A stretch of 51,224 nucleotides of DNA from Candidatus Pseudoscillospira faecavium (GCA_904420565.1 CAJFVV010000039.1:1-51224), one strand, 5' to 3'; numbered from the stretch's first letter, positions 16,186 to 24,828 are shown. Notes: generated by a model not told the origin, from the sequence alone. A program made the numbers and translations.

Positions 16186-16701
16186 ATGAAAACTGATGTG
16201 CATAAACTGGCCCTTTGCGCCATATTGACCGCTATGGCCCTGGCTCTGTCCTATCTTGAAAACATGCTGCCCACGGCGCTGCTCATACCCCTGCCCGGAT
16301 TCAAGCTGGGCATTGCCAACATTGTCACGGTGTTCGCTCTCTATTATCTGGGCGCTGCGCCGGCCATGGCTATTTTAATCGCCCGGTGCCTGCTGGGCGC
16401 CATGTTTGCGGGCAATGCCTCCGCGCTGATTTTCTCGCTGATGGGCGGCGTGCTGGCCATGATTGTGATGATTTTGCTGCACCGTCTGCCGGGCCTTTCC
16501 ATTTACGGCGTCTCCATTGCCGGCGCGGCGGGGCATAACATCGGTCAGGTAGGCGCCGCCGTGCTCACCTTGGGCAGCGCCGCCCCCGTAGCTTATCTGC
16601 CGCTTTTACTGGTGGTTTCTCTTTTTTCCGGCGCGCTGACCGGCTTTGTCGCCGCTCTTTTATTCTCCGCCATGGAAAAAACCAAATTGATAAAGGAGTA
16701 A
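16186..16701 (+). CDS. Gx transporter family membrane protein
   Basis: 171-residue membrane protein with about five to six helices, beginning KLALCAILTAMALALSYLE, with the loop LPGFKLGIANIV and the glycine-rich end of helix 5. It belongs to the Gx transporter/heptaprenyl diphosphate synthase component I family, which has an ECF S-component-like fold; many genomes list it as the latter, but the transport-like fold is better supported. Start ATG follows GAAAGGGGG. It sits 13 bases after the NusG-II gene and 7 before the AAA ATPase gene, the conserved apbE-NusG-II-Gx order. Substrate unknown; a link to flavin or redox supply is inference. Confidence 0.85.
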   Translation: MKTDVHKLALCAILTAMALALSYLENMLPTALLIPLPGFKLGIANIVTVFALYYLGAAPAMAILIARCLLGAMFAGNASALIFSLMGGVLAMIVMILLHRLPGLSIYGVSIAGAAGHNIGQVGAAVLTLGSAAPVAYLPLLLVVSLFSGALTGFVAALLFSAMEKTKLIKE

Positions 16702-16708
16702 ATGCCTT

Positions 16709-17806
16709 ATGTCCCTTCAGCTCGGAAACAGCAGCAGCGACCGCAAGGACCGCATCATTCAGCAGCAGCTGGACGTAATCCGCACATTGACGGCTAACAA
16801 TCTCCGTTCCATGAGTACGGATTTCTGGGGTCCCGCCGCGAAAGCGCCGCAGAACACCGCCGCTGCCCAGGATCCCCACGAAAAAGAAACCGGCGGCACA
16901 CCGGAGACCAAAACCGCCGCCGGCACCGGCGAAACCAGTAAAGAAGAGCAAACGCAGGAGGCCCTGCCCAAAGAAGATATCGCCGCCCTGAAAGCGGAGC
17001 TGAACAGCTACATCGGTCTGGACGCTGTGAAAAAAGAAGTGGAAAATCTGATTAACATGGTGCAAATCTATCAAAAGCGCAAGGAAAACGACCTGCCCTG
17101 CACCGATATGTCGCTGCACATGGTCTTTTCCGGCAATCCCGGCACCGGCAAAACCACCGTCGCCCGCATTATGGCCCGCATCTATCACAGCCTGGGCATC
17201 CTGTCCAAAGGCCATCTGGTGGAGGTGGACCGCAGCGGCCTGGTGGCAGGCTATGTGGGGCAAACAGCCACAAAAACCAGCAAAGTTGTCGCCAAAGCCC
17301 TGGGCGGTGTGTTGTTTATTGACGAGGCTTATGCCCTCAATGGCAGAAGCGAAAACGATTTCGGCCAGGAAGCCATCGACACCCTGCTCAAAGCCATGGA
17401 AGACCACAGGGATGACCTGATTGTGATTGTAGCAGGCTACGACGGGCTGATGGACGATTTCATCCACAGCAATCCCGGCCTGGAATCCCGGTTCAATCGC
17501 TATCTCCATTTTGATGACTATACCATCGCAGAAATGGTGCGCATTTTTGAGATGCAGTGCAAAAAAGGATGCTATGTGCTGGATGAGGACACCAAAAAAG
17601 CCGTGCAGCTGCTGATTGCCGACCGCAATACCAACTCCGTTTCCTTCGGCAATGCCCGGGGCGTGCGCAATATCTTCGAGCAAATTCTCACCGCCCAGTG
17701 CAACCGTTTGGCCGAGCTGGATACGCTGACGCGGGAAGATTTAATGAAAATTACACAGGCAGATGTGGAGGCTGTGAGAGCGCTTCCAGCGAAAAAACTC
17801 ACCTGA
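16709..17806 (+). CDS. CbbX/SpoVK-like AAA+ ATPase
   Basis: Hexameric AAA+ remodeller. 365 residues: a 1-90 region with a basic helix (SSSDRKDRIIQQQLD) and a low-complexity Ala/Pro/Glu/Thr linker, then the AAA+ core. Walker A SGNPGTGKTT is at 141-150, the pore loop GYVGQTATKT at 181-190, Walker B VLFIDEA at 201-207, and arginine-finger/sensor region PGLESRFNRYLHFDD. The family includes CbbX (rubisco activase), SpoVK (sporulation), and others; no rubisco is expected here. The linker is not typical and may recruit a client. Last gene of the apbE operon, ATG after TAAAGGAGTA. Client unknown; involvement with membrane partner genes upstream is inferred only from operon position. Confidence 0.85.
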   Translation: MSLQLGNSSSDRKDRIIQQQLDVIRTLTANNLRSMSTDFWGPAAKAPQNTAAAQDPHEKETGGTPETKTAAGTGETSKEEQTQEALPKEDIAALKAELNSYIGLDAVKKEVENLINMVQIYQKRKENDLPCTDMSLHMVFSGNPGTGKTTVARIMARIYHSLGILSKGHLVEVDRSGLVAGYVGQTATKTSKVVAKALGGVLFIDEAYALNGRSENDFGQEAIDTLLKAMEDHRDDLIVIVAGYDGLMDDFIHSNPGLESRFNRYLHFDDYTIAEMVRIFEMQCKKGCYVLDEDTKKAVQLLIADRNTNSVSFGNARGVRNIFEQILTAQCNRLAELDTLTREDLMKITQADVEAVRALPAKKLT

Positions 17807-17825
17807 TGTCTCTGCCCTCGGATAA

Positions 17826-17869
17826 AAGCAAGGCGGGATGCTCCCTTTCGGGAGCATCCCGCCTTGCTT
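17826..17869. terminator. Hairpin between the AAA ATPase and trmH-like genes
   Basis: A 20-bp stem (17826-17845 with 17850-17869) closing on a TTTC loop. The minus-strand side continues into GCTTTTATCC, so it is best as the methyltransferase terminator, but the plus-strand AAA gene also runs into it. Confidence 0.7.
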
Positions 17870-17890
17870 CACGCCCGATGTCACCCCTGC

Positions 17891-18718
17891 TCACTCTCCG
17901 GAACGGAGCTGCCAGAAAGCCACCGCACTGGCTGCAGCTACATTCAGGGAATCCACCCCATGGGCCATGGGGATGCGCACAGTATAGTCACACGCAGCAA
18001 TGGTATTTTGGGACAGGCCATCTCCCTCCGTGCCCAGCACCAAAGCCAGTTTGCCCTCCGCCGCCAGCTGCGGAGCATCCACACGGACGGCACGCTCGTC
18101 CAGCGCCATGGCCGCCGTGGCATAGCCCAATCGCCGCAGGCGCGCAAGCCCCTGTTCGGGCCAATCAGCGGCCGTTTCGCCGATACGGGTCCATGGAATT
18201 TGAAACACCGTACCCATGCTGACGCGCACGGCCCGCCGGCACAGCGGGTCGCAGCACGAGGGCGTCACCAAAATGCCGTCCATCCCCAGCGCCGCTGCCG
18301 AGCGGAAAATGGCGCCCACATTGGTGGCGTCCACAATATTCTCCAGTACCGCCAAGCGCCGCATGCCTGCACACAATGTCTCCACCGCCGGCAAATGCGG
18401 GCGGCGCATGGCGCACAGCACGCCCCGGGTCAGGGTATAGCCGGTCAGCGCCGCCAGCACCTCCCGCTCTGCCGTGTAAACCGGAACATCCCCGCAGCGC
18501 GCCAGCAGCGCTTCCTGCGGCGCCAATTTCCGGCGCTCCATCAGCAGCGCCACCGGCACGCAGCCCGCATCGAGCGCGCGTACAATCACTTTGGCACTCT
18601 CCGCAATAAAAATTCCCTTTTCCGGTTCCACCCGGCTGCGCAGCTGTGTCTCCGTCAAGCGGGCAAAGATATCCAGCTCCGGCAGAGAAAGATCCGTAAT
18701 TTCAACAATGTGCGCCAC
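17891..18718 (-). CDS. TrmH/SpoU family RNA 2'-O-methyltransferase
   Basis: SPOUT-fold, SAM-dependent ribose methyltransferase. 275 residues: N-terminal substrate-binding part (about 1-110), then the trefoil-knot domain with motif 1 ENIVDATNVGAIFRSAAALG, motif 2 LVLGTEGDGLS, and motif 3 IPMAHGVDSLNVAAASA. The start is best placed at a GTG (18718): GGAGGA lies seven bases upstream, while the in-frame ATG at 18733 has no ribosome binding site and contains that sequence inside its own codons. tRNA versus 23S rRNA target cannot be told. Single gene; terminator follows. Confidence 0.88.
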   Translation of the reverse strand: MAHIVEITDLSLPELDIFARLTETQLRSRVEPEKGIFIAESAKVIVRALDAGCVPVALLMERRKLAPQEALLARCGDVPVYTAEREVLAALTGYTLTRGVLCAMRRPHLPAVETLCAGMRRLAVLENIVDATNVGAIFRSAAALGMDGILVTPSCCDPLCRRAVRVSMGTVFQIPWTRIGETAADWPEQGLARLRRLGYATAAMALDERAVRVDAPQLAAEGKLALVLGTEGDGLSQNTIAACDYTVRIPMAHGVDSLNVAAASAVAFWQLRSGE

Positions 18719-18809
18719 AGCGATTTCCTCCATCTTTTGTTTTTACAAATTGCACCCGTGCCGCATGATGGGCATTGCAGTCATGCGCCGCGCGCATTCC
18801 CCGCCCTCC

Positions 18810-19442
18810 TCATCTGCCGCCGCAGGCATCGATTTCCCTTTGCAGCAGCGCAAGGAACCGGGCTGCCTCGGCGCCGTCCATCTGTATATGGTGAAATTGG
18901 AACGACACAGGCAGAACCGTTTTCAGCCATTTCCTGCGATACTTTCCCCAAATGAGAAAGGGGTTGTTGTACTCCCCGCCCGCGTAAAAATTCACCGCGC
19001 CGTCTATTTCATACTCCGCCAAGGCAGATGTCCCAATCACCATGCAATCCTCATCCAGGGCATGTGCTTCTCCCCCCGCGCGCACCTGCTGTGTCAGGCG
19101 CAGATAGTCCCGGCTGAAAACAGCCAGAGATTCGGAAAAAGGGATATCACAGGTGCTGATGCCGCCTGCATCGGTTGCCACGATGGTGTCGACAGCAATC
19201 CTGTCATACTGCATCAGCGCATCGCCCACCGGGAGCATATAAAATTCTTCCATCTGCGCCGCAGCCCTGCCGATGCACCAGCACATCAGCATGTGAAACT
19301 TCCATCCCTGCCTGCGGCTGAGCCGAACAAGGCGGGTAACATCCAGGGTTTTCAGCAGCGTCACCATAGGCATGGGAGCTGTTTTCCACAGTTCAAAAGC
19401 CTGCGCGCGTTTCGTCTCTTGCGGCTCAGTGATGCGGGCCAT
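18810..19442 (-). CDS. CatA-like chloramphenicol acetyltransferase family protein
   Basis: Trimeric acetyl-CoA-dependent O-acetyltransferase fold. 210 residues, slightly short of CatA (about 215-220). The diagnostic HHxxxDG motif is present as HHIQMDG at 184-190 (general-base His plus structural Asp), preceded by NPFLIWGKY at 160-168 where CAT enzymes have NP-f-WGky. The N-terminal tail has the FELW segment typical for the family. Whether it acetylates chloramphenicol, a nucleoside antibiotic or a cellular thiol/alcohol is not visible; it is divergent. ATG follows AAAGGAGA. Single gene, no resistance-transposon features nearby, so it looks chromosomal rather than acquired. Confidence 0.85.
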   Translation of the reverse strand: MARITEPQETKRAQAFELWKTAPMPMVTLLKTLDVTRLVRLSRRQGWKFHMLMCWCIGRAAAQMEEFYMLPVGDALMQYDRIAVDTIVATDAGGISTCDIPFSESLAVFSRDYLRLTQQVRAGGEAHALDEDCMVIGTSALAEYEIDGAVNFYAGGEYNNPFLIWGKYRRKWLKTVLPVSFQFHHIQMDGAEAARFLALLQREIDACGGR

Positions 19443-19502
19443 GATCGGATTCTCCTTTCATTCGATGGCTTCATTGTATCACATATGTTCTTTGCACACC
19501 AG

Positions 19503-19557
19503 CCTGTTTCCTGTTAACAGGAAACAGGCGTCCATGCTGTCAAAAACATGGACGCCT
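19503..19557. terminator. Two adjacent hairpins between catA-like and glycyl radical enzyme genes
   Basis: A perfect 26-nt palindrome centred on GTTAAC (19503-19528), then a stem GGCGTCCATG/CATGGACGCC (19527-19557). On the minus strand they lie directly after the glycyl radical enzyme stop (19582). T-runs are short, so termination efficiency is uncertain, but they likely insulate the two genes. Confidence 0.55.
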
Positions 19558-19581
19558 GCCAGCTGTATACTGAATTTTATA

Positions 19582-22011
19582 TTACCACTGGGAAATCTCC
19601 GTGCGGTCGATAATCGCCTGCTGTGCATCGGGCCGCAGCTCCACAAAGTAGGCGCTGTAGCCCGCCACACGCACCAGAAGGTCGCTGTAATTCTCCGGAT
19701 GCTTCTGCGCATCCTTCAGCGTCTCGTTGGAAACCACATTAAACTGGACATGATAACCGCCCAGCTGGCTTTCGGTACGCATCAGCGCAATCAGATTTTT
19801 CTTATCCTGCTCTGTTTCCAGCAGCGACGGACTCAGCTTCATATTCAGCAGGTTGCCGCAGCCGGATTTCGAATGATCCATCGCGCACACAGATTTGATA
19901 ACGGCAGTGGGGCCATTTCGATCGTAGCCGGTGTAGGGGGATACGCCATCTGCCAGAGGCGTGCCCTCTTTGCGGCCGGAAGGCAGCGCGCAGGTGACTT
20001 CGCCGTGGGGCACATTGGCAATCACGGGCACATTGCCTGTGACAAAATGATACCCCAGCAGATTTTTGTAGGAAGATGTGACCTCATAGGAGAAGTCCAT
20101 CATTTCCTTTGCAATGTTATCCACATAGGGATCGTCATTGCCGTATTTGGGTGCGTTGTTGATCAGAATCTGGCGCTCCGCCTCATATCCTTCGAAATTG
20201 GCTTCGATCATTTTAATCAGCTGGTCCATGGTGAATACCTTGTCTTCATAAACCAGCTTTTTCACCGCGGCCAGGGAATCAACCAGATCCGTCAGGCCTG
20301 TGGTCTCCAGGCCGGGGCCGTTGTTAAACCGGGCACCACCGAACAGGCAGTCCGTGCCGTTTTCCAGGCAGCCTTCCGTCAGGATGGAGCGAACGGTCTT
20401 GGGCAGCTTCTTCATATGCGCCTGTTCCGATACATGAACGCTGGCCACGGCCATCTTGATCTGATAAGCCATCTGTTTTTTGACCGCGTCCTCGAATTTT
20501 TCATAAGTATCAAAGGTTCTGGGATCACCGGTCTTCAGTCCGATATCCCGTTTCCAGTACCGGGTATAGCCGTTGAACAGCGCCCATTCCACCGCAATGG
20601 CATAGCTGTAGCGGCAGCCTTCAGCCCACATGTGAGAGGTGCCGGCCGGATAGGGCTCAATGCAGCCGCCCACAGACCAGTTGTAGGCGTCCTTCAAGGG
20701 AACACCCCGGCGCTCCAGAATACGGAATGCATTCTCATCATAGAAAATCGCAGGCTGGCCGGTGCCCAGCTTAACCAGATCGCAGACTTTCATCAGATAA
20801 TCGTCCGGTGTCTTTTCACTGACGCGGACATTGATAGTGGGGGTATTCATGCGCAGATCCATGGTGCACTGAAGCATCATGGAGGACAATTCATTGACAG
20901 CGTTTTCGCCGTTTTCATCCACGCCGCCCACGGTGACGCCGCAGAAGGAAATGTATCCGGAATAGTAGGACGCACCATCGGCAGTGACTACATAAATATA
21001 CTCAGCCAGCTTGATCCACAGACATTCCAGCAATTCCTGGGCCTCCAGCTGGGTAATAGCGCCGCTTTCAATGTCAGCTTTATAGAAGGGATAAAGATAT
21101 TGATCGGGCCGGGCAATGCAGCAGGCCTGCTGGTTCTCATCGGCCCAGATCATCATTTGTGTGAACCACACAGACTGAACTGCTTCGTGGAAATTCCGGG
21201 GCGCTTCATAGGGCGCACGGCAGGCCTCCGCAATTTTGATCAGTTCTGCCTTTCTCACCGGATCGCTCTCGGCCGCGGCCAGCTCCCGGGCATAGTCGGC
21301 ATGGCGCTGACACATGACACGGCAGGCCTCGCAGGAGATGATAACGGCTTCATAGAACTTGGCTTTATTCCAGGTTGTCGGGTCCGTGCGGTCCAGCGCC
21401 GCCAGATAAGCTTCAGCTTCCTCACGCACGCCCTTGAATCCTTTTTTCATCACAATATTGTGGTAACCCACAGACCACTCACCGCCGCCGGTAGCAGACT
21501 TGGCATCGCTGAAAACAATATTGGTTCCCATGCCGATGTTCTTAAGCTCATCGCTCATATTGGCATAGAAATACTCCTCCATGGACTTGCCTTCCCAGAA
21601 GGGGAAGATCACTTCCCGCAAAGCTTTTTTCGTCTCCTCAGAAATCTGATAGGGATCCTGGGGACGGGTAGCCATGGTGTCCATTTCGTCCTCAATCCAT
21701 TTGTAGCAGATTTCGGGGCAGACAACGGCAGAGCGGTGTTTGGAACCTTCCGTACCGATAATCAGTTCGTCCTTGCCAATCACCAGGGGTTTTTCCGTCA
21801 TATAAGCCAGCAGAGCTTTGGCATGGCGAATCGGCAGGTCTTCCGCTTCGGTCTCCTGGTAGACACGGGTGTAAACGAGTGCACGGAATACATCCAGCTC
21901 CGGCTTATTTTTAAAGAACTGATCTCTCAAACGGTTAATACGCTCCGTCGCGCCGTCCGTCCATTTTTTTCTTTCGTTGACCTTCGTGTTTTCTGTTGTA
22001 CAGCAGCCCAT
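19582..22011 (-). CDS. Glycyl radical enzyme (PFL-like; substrate unresolved)
   Basis: An oxygen-sensitive radical enzyme of 809 residues with the ten-stranded PFL barrel. Thiyl site: Cys450 with Glu452 in WSVGGCIEPYPAG; the Cys-X-Glu pattern excludes true pyruvate formate-lyase (Cys-Cys) and suggests a dehydratase, decarboxylase or C-S/C-N lyase. Radical site: Gly784 in RVAGYSAYFVEL near the C-terminus. Other conserved parts include DGVSPYTGYDRNGPTAV. The N-terminus MGCCTTEN is unusual in having two cysteines right after Met-Gly. ATG at 22011 follows GAGGAGG. It lies 123 bases downstream of its activase gene in one operon. No microcompartment, CoA-transferase, alcohol dehydrogenase or sulfonate/choline uptake gene is nearby, so substrate cannot be assigned from context. 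Confidence 0.9.
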   Translation of the reverse strand: MGCCTTENTKVNERKKWTDGATERINRLRDQFFKNKPELDVFRALVYTRVYQETEAEDLPIRHAKALLAYMTEKPLVIGKDELIIGTEGSKHRSAVVCPEICYKWIEDEMDTMATRPQDPYQISEETKKALREVIFPFWEGKSMEEYFYANMSDELKNIGMGTNIVFSDAKSATGGGEWSVGYHNIVMKKGFKGVREEAEAYLAALDRTDPTTWNKAKFYEAVIISCEACRVMCQRHADYARELAAAESDPVRKAELIKIAEACRAPYEAPRNFHEAVQSVWFTQMMIWADENQQACCIARPDQYLYPFYKADIESGAITQLEAQELLECLWIKLAEYIYVVTADGASYYSGYISFCGVTVGGVDENGENAVNELSSMMLQCTMDLRMNTPTINVRVSEKTPDDYLMKVCDLVKLGTGQPAIFYDENAFRILERRGVPLKDAYNWSVGGCIEPYPAGTSHMWAEGCRYSYAIAVEWALFNGYTRYWKRDIGLKTGDPRTFDTYEKFEDAVKKQMAYQIKMAVASVHVSEQAHMKKLPKTVRSILTEGCLENGTDCLFGGARFNNGPGLETTGLTDLVDSLAAVKKLVYEDKVFTMDQLIKMIEANFEGYEAERQILINNAPKYGNDDPYVDNIAKEMMDFSYEVTSSYKNLLGYHFVTGNVPVIANVPHGEVTCALPSGRKEGTPLADGVSPYTGYDRNGPTAVIKSVCAMDHSKSGCGNLLNMKLSPSLLETEQDKKNLIALMRTESQLGGYHVQFNVVSNETLKDAQKHPENYSDLLVRVAGYSAYFVELRPDAQQAIIDRTEISQW

Positions 22012-22134
22012 GGTTTTACCTCCTCAAAAACTACATGCTTGATGCCTTCTTTGCCTTATTTTTCTGCATCATGTTCTATTTGCGCGCTCCTTTTTCCTGG
22101 TCTCCGGCCTCGCGCAGCCGGTTTTATGTATGTT

Positions 22135-23043
22135 TTAGCCGCCGATCTGCACCTGCAGGCCGTGCTGCTCAAACATCTTTCGAATGGTTTCCATATAGCC
22201 GCCCTTGGGCAGCATCACATCGCTCAGGCTGTATTCCATGCCCAAAGCCTCATATTTTGAAAAGCCCAGATTGTGATAGGGCAGGCAATGAATGGCTTCA
22301 ATCCGTTCTCCCAACTCTGCCAGGAGACGGCCGGTTCGGTCAATGTCCTCCTGCATGTCGTTAATGCCGGGAATGATCGGGATACGGACAACCACACGGC
22401 TGCTCTCGCACAGCCGCCGCAGATTGGCCAAAATCAGCTCATTGCCCATGCCGCAGTATTTCCGGTGCTTTTCACAGTCCACAAACTTTAAATCATATAA
22501 AAACAAATCAATCCACGGCTGCACCCGGGCAAAGGTTTCCCATGGCACACATCCGCAGGTCTCCACAACGGCATTCAATCCCTGCGCCCGGTATTCCCGC
22601 GCAATTTCCATGATAAAATCAGGATAAAGCAGCGGTTCCCCACCGGAAAAGGTAACGCCGCCGCCGGAATTTTTGTAAAAAGGAATATCTCTGTCGATGG
22701 CGCGCCGGGCATCTGCCGTTGTCATCGTTTCGCCTTTCATCACCCGGGCCTGCGTGGGACAGACCGACGCACAGGCTCCGCAGCCCCGGCAGCGCCCCCA
22801 ATCCATTGTCACAGTCTCATCACGAACAATAATTGCATTCTGGGAACAGCGGCTGATGCACAATCCACACCGAATGCATTTCCCCTGGTAGACCATCAAC
22901 TGCGGTCCCGGGGCAATATTTTCCGGATTGGCACACCATTGGCAGCGCAGCGGGCAACCCTTCAAAAACAGGATACTGCGAATGCCCGGTCCGTCATGTA
23001 CACTGAATTTTTGAATATTGGTCACCACTGCCTGCTGTTCCAC
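22135..23043 (-). CDS. Glycyl-radical enzyme activating protein (radical SAM)
   Basis: Generates the glycyl radical on the adjacent enzyme using S-adenosylmethionine. 302 residues. Radical SAM cluster: Cys30, Cys34, Cys37 in KGCPLRCQWC. Two extra [4Fe-4S] ferredoxin-like sets follow: Cys56/59/62/66 and Cys85/88/91/95, as in activases of the glycerol dehydratase, choline lyase and decarboxylase groups but not in PFL activase itself. SAM-binding GGVTFSGGEPLL is present. The start is a GTG at 23043 preceded by GGAGG six bases upstream; the longer frame reaches into the leader and lacks a ribosome binding site. First gene of the glycyl radical enzyme operon. Its leader is about 250 nt. Confidence 0.93.
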   Translation of the reverse strand: MEQQAVVTNIQKFSVHDGPGIRSILFLKGCPLRCQWCANPENIAPGPQLMVYQGKCIRCGLCISRCSQNAIIVRDETVTMDWGRCRGCGACASVCPTQARVMKGETMTTADARRAIDRDIPFYKNSGGGVTFSGGEPLLYPDFIMEIAREYRAQGLNAVVETCGCVPWETFARVQPWIDLFLYDLKFVDCEKHRKYCGMGNELILANLRRLCESSRVVVRIPIIPGINDMQEDIDRTGRLLAELGERIEAIHCLPYHNLGFSKYEALGMEYSLSDVMLPKGGYMETIRKMFEQHGLQVQIGG

Positions 23044-23303
23044 AGTATACCTCCCTCTCCATGAAAAATGCGGTGCTTTTCGCCGCGCCCCCTTTATCAC
23101 TACTTCCGGCTTTTCCTATGGGTAAACTTGTTCACCTTATTCCGTGCCGCATGTTTCCTGCAGAATATTCTGCGCAGTAAGAATCAGAATCCGTTTTATT
23201 GTCTTTACCACGGAGACAATATGCTTATTTATCGGAACAAAGCCCAAAAAAACGAAATTTTTTTGAATAAATTGCCGAATTTTAAAATTTTATTTTGTAA
23301 AAT

Positions 23304-23331
23304 ATTGTATAATTTGACCTCAGTATATCAA
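23304..23331 (-). promoter_or_regulatory. Promoter of the glycyl radical enzyme operon
   Basis: On the minus strand TTGATA (23326-23331), a 16-bp spacer and TACAAT (23304-23309). It predicts a leader of about 250 nt before the activase GTG at 23043. The leader is AT-rich at first and contains small hairpins such as CTGCGCAGAATATTCTGCAG, but no riboswitch was recognised. Confidence 0.6.
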
Positions 23332-23743
23332 ACGGCCCTTGGTTTGTCAACACAACCTTTGCAGTCATATACACATAGAATCACACCGGAACCTCGCGTC
23401 AAGCGTCCTGCCCGCGGCCGGCGCAGATCTTCTTTTTCACCGCACAAAATTTGCCTCGCCACACAAAACCATGCGACAAATCCGTGGTCCTACACATGGG
23501 TGTAAAGCCACGGATTTGTGCTCCTTTTCGCCAAAAGCTGACAAAAGGCGACTACAAAAAGGAGAATATAATTTAAATTATACAAAAAATTATCAACCAA
23601 ACCAGCAGGATGCCGTCAACTACGTCCTGCTGGAGAACGTTAACAGTGAAAATGCAGAAATGATGGCGCTTGCTGCAATCCTCCGTGTAAAGCTCAAAAG
23701 CTTGACAGCGGATACAGCAGCAACCGCCAGCTGCCGACCATCG
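23332..23743. other. Gene-free stretch with long hairpin and possible coding remnant
   Basis: About 410 bp between the glycyl radical promoter and the mreB terminator. It contains a 12-bp stem ACAAATCCGTGG/CCACGGATTTGT (23476-23487 with 23508-23519) with an inner TACAC/GTGTA stem, followed by GCTCCTTTTCGCC, then a strong AAAAAGGAG (about 23556-23564) that has no ATG, GTG or TTG at normal spacing. After it the plus frame stays open from about 23563 to 23794 and begins NYTKNYQPNQQDAVNYV. That frame runs through the mreB terminator, so at most its first 55 codons could be real. It may be a decayed gene or chance. Confidence 0.35.
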
Positions 23744-23777
23744 CAAAAAAATCCCCTGAGCGCATGTACGCTCAGGG
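23744..23777 (-). terminator. mreB terminator
   Basis: CCCTGAGCG/CGCTCAGGG stem (23754-23762 with 23769-23777) followed on the minus strand by GATTTTTTTGCG. It lies 20 bp after the mreB stop. Confidence 0.9.
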
Positions 23778-23796
23778 AAAATGGGAACGATTGATT

Positions 23797-24828
23797 TTAC
23801 CGGTCCATCTGTTTGCGGCGGGAGAGATTGACGGTACCATCCTGCATGGAGCTGACCCATTCCAAGCTCTGGCCGGTACCCATAGCCACACACTGGATTG
23901 CATTCTCTGCCACCGTGGTCGCAATACCCGTTCTGGACTCCACCAGCTTGTCAAAGCCCTTGACCATGCTGCCGCCGCCGGTCATCACAATACCATTGGT
24001 GGAAATATCGGCCACCAGCTCCGGCGGCGTTCTTTCCAGCACGGAGTGTACCGCTTCAAGGATCCGCTCAGCGGGCTCTTCAAAAGCCTCGATCATCTCG
24101 CCCGAGGAAACGGTAAACACCTTGGGCAAACCAGTCATCAGGCAGCGGCCTTTGACTTCCACACTCTGCTCTTCTTCCTGGGGATACACACAGCCGATTT
24201 GAATTTTCAAATCTTCTGCCGTGCGTTCACCGATGAGCACATTGTGCTTGCGGCGGATATATTTAACCACCGCTTCGTTGAACATATCGCCGGCCACTTT
24301 GATGGAGGCAGATTCCACCACGCCGGAAAGGGAAATCACCGCAATATCCGTTGTGCCGCCGCCGATGTCAATGATCAGATGCCCATCAGGTTTTGTAATA
24401 TCAATACCGGCACCGATGGCCGCTGCCACCGGTTCCTCAATCAGATACACGCTGCGGGCACCCGCCTGCACGCCTGCATCAATCACGGCGCGCTCCTCCA
24501 CCTCGGTGATGCCGGAGGGTACACAAATAATAACCCTGGGCTTAAACAGCTGGAAGCCATTGACCTTATGAATAAATTCTTTGAGCATCCGCTCTGTCAT
24601 ATCGTAATCGGAAATCACACCATCCCGCAGCGGACGGATCGCTACAATATTGCCCGGTGTGCGTCCCAGCATCGCCTGTGCATCCGCACCTACCTTCAGC
24701 AGTTTGCCTGTATTTTTATCCATCGCCACCACGGAAGGCTCATTCAAAACGATTCCTTGTCCCTTGACATAAATCAGAACCGACGCAGTACCCAAATCAA
24801 TGCCGATGTCTTTTGCTAATGCGCACAT
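23797..24828 (-). CDS. mreB: Rod shape-determining actin-like protein MreB/Mbl
   Basis: Membrane-associated actin homologue that guides lateral wall synthesis. 343 residues with ASKHA phosphate motifs: DIGIDLGTASVLIYVKG near the start, IDIGGGTTDIAVISL in the middle, VMTGGGSMVKGFD near the end. Length and motifs fit MreB/Mbl/MreBH; which paralogue cannot be told, and mreC/mreD do not follow. ATG at 24828 after GAGGTGGGCAC. Last gene of the long minus-strand run pyrE-radC-ybaK-uvrA-(small membrane)-recD2-comF-mreB; 114 bp separate it from comF, so it may have its own promoter. Confidence 0.93.
   Translation of the reverse strand: MCALAKDIGIDLGTASVLIYVKGQGIVLNEPSVVAMDKNTGKLLKVGADAQAMLGRTPGNIVAIRPLRDGVISDYDMTERMLKEFIHKVNGFQLFKPRVIICVPSGITEVEERAVIDAGVQAGARSVYLIEEPVAAAIGAGIDITKPDGHLIIDIGGGTTDIAVISLSGVVESASIKVAGDMFNEAVVKYIRRKHNVLIGERTAEDLKIQIGCVYPQEEEQSVEVKGRCLMTGLPKVFTVSSGEMIEAFEEPAERILEAVHSVLERTPPELVADISTNGIVMTGGGSMVKGFDKLVESRTGIATTVAENAIQCVAMGTGQSLEWVSSMQDGTVNLSRRKQMDR

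Noticed and set aside
16565-17683. A minus-strand frame opposite the AAA ATPase gene
   Set aside because: Antisense shadow of the AAA core; no ribosome binding site or domain.
19372-22260. A 962-codon open frame on the plus strand opposite the glycyl radical enzyme
   Set aside because: It is antisense to a clearly conserved enzyme, has no recognisable domain and lacks a good ribosome binding site; long antisense frames are common in GC-biased coding DNA.
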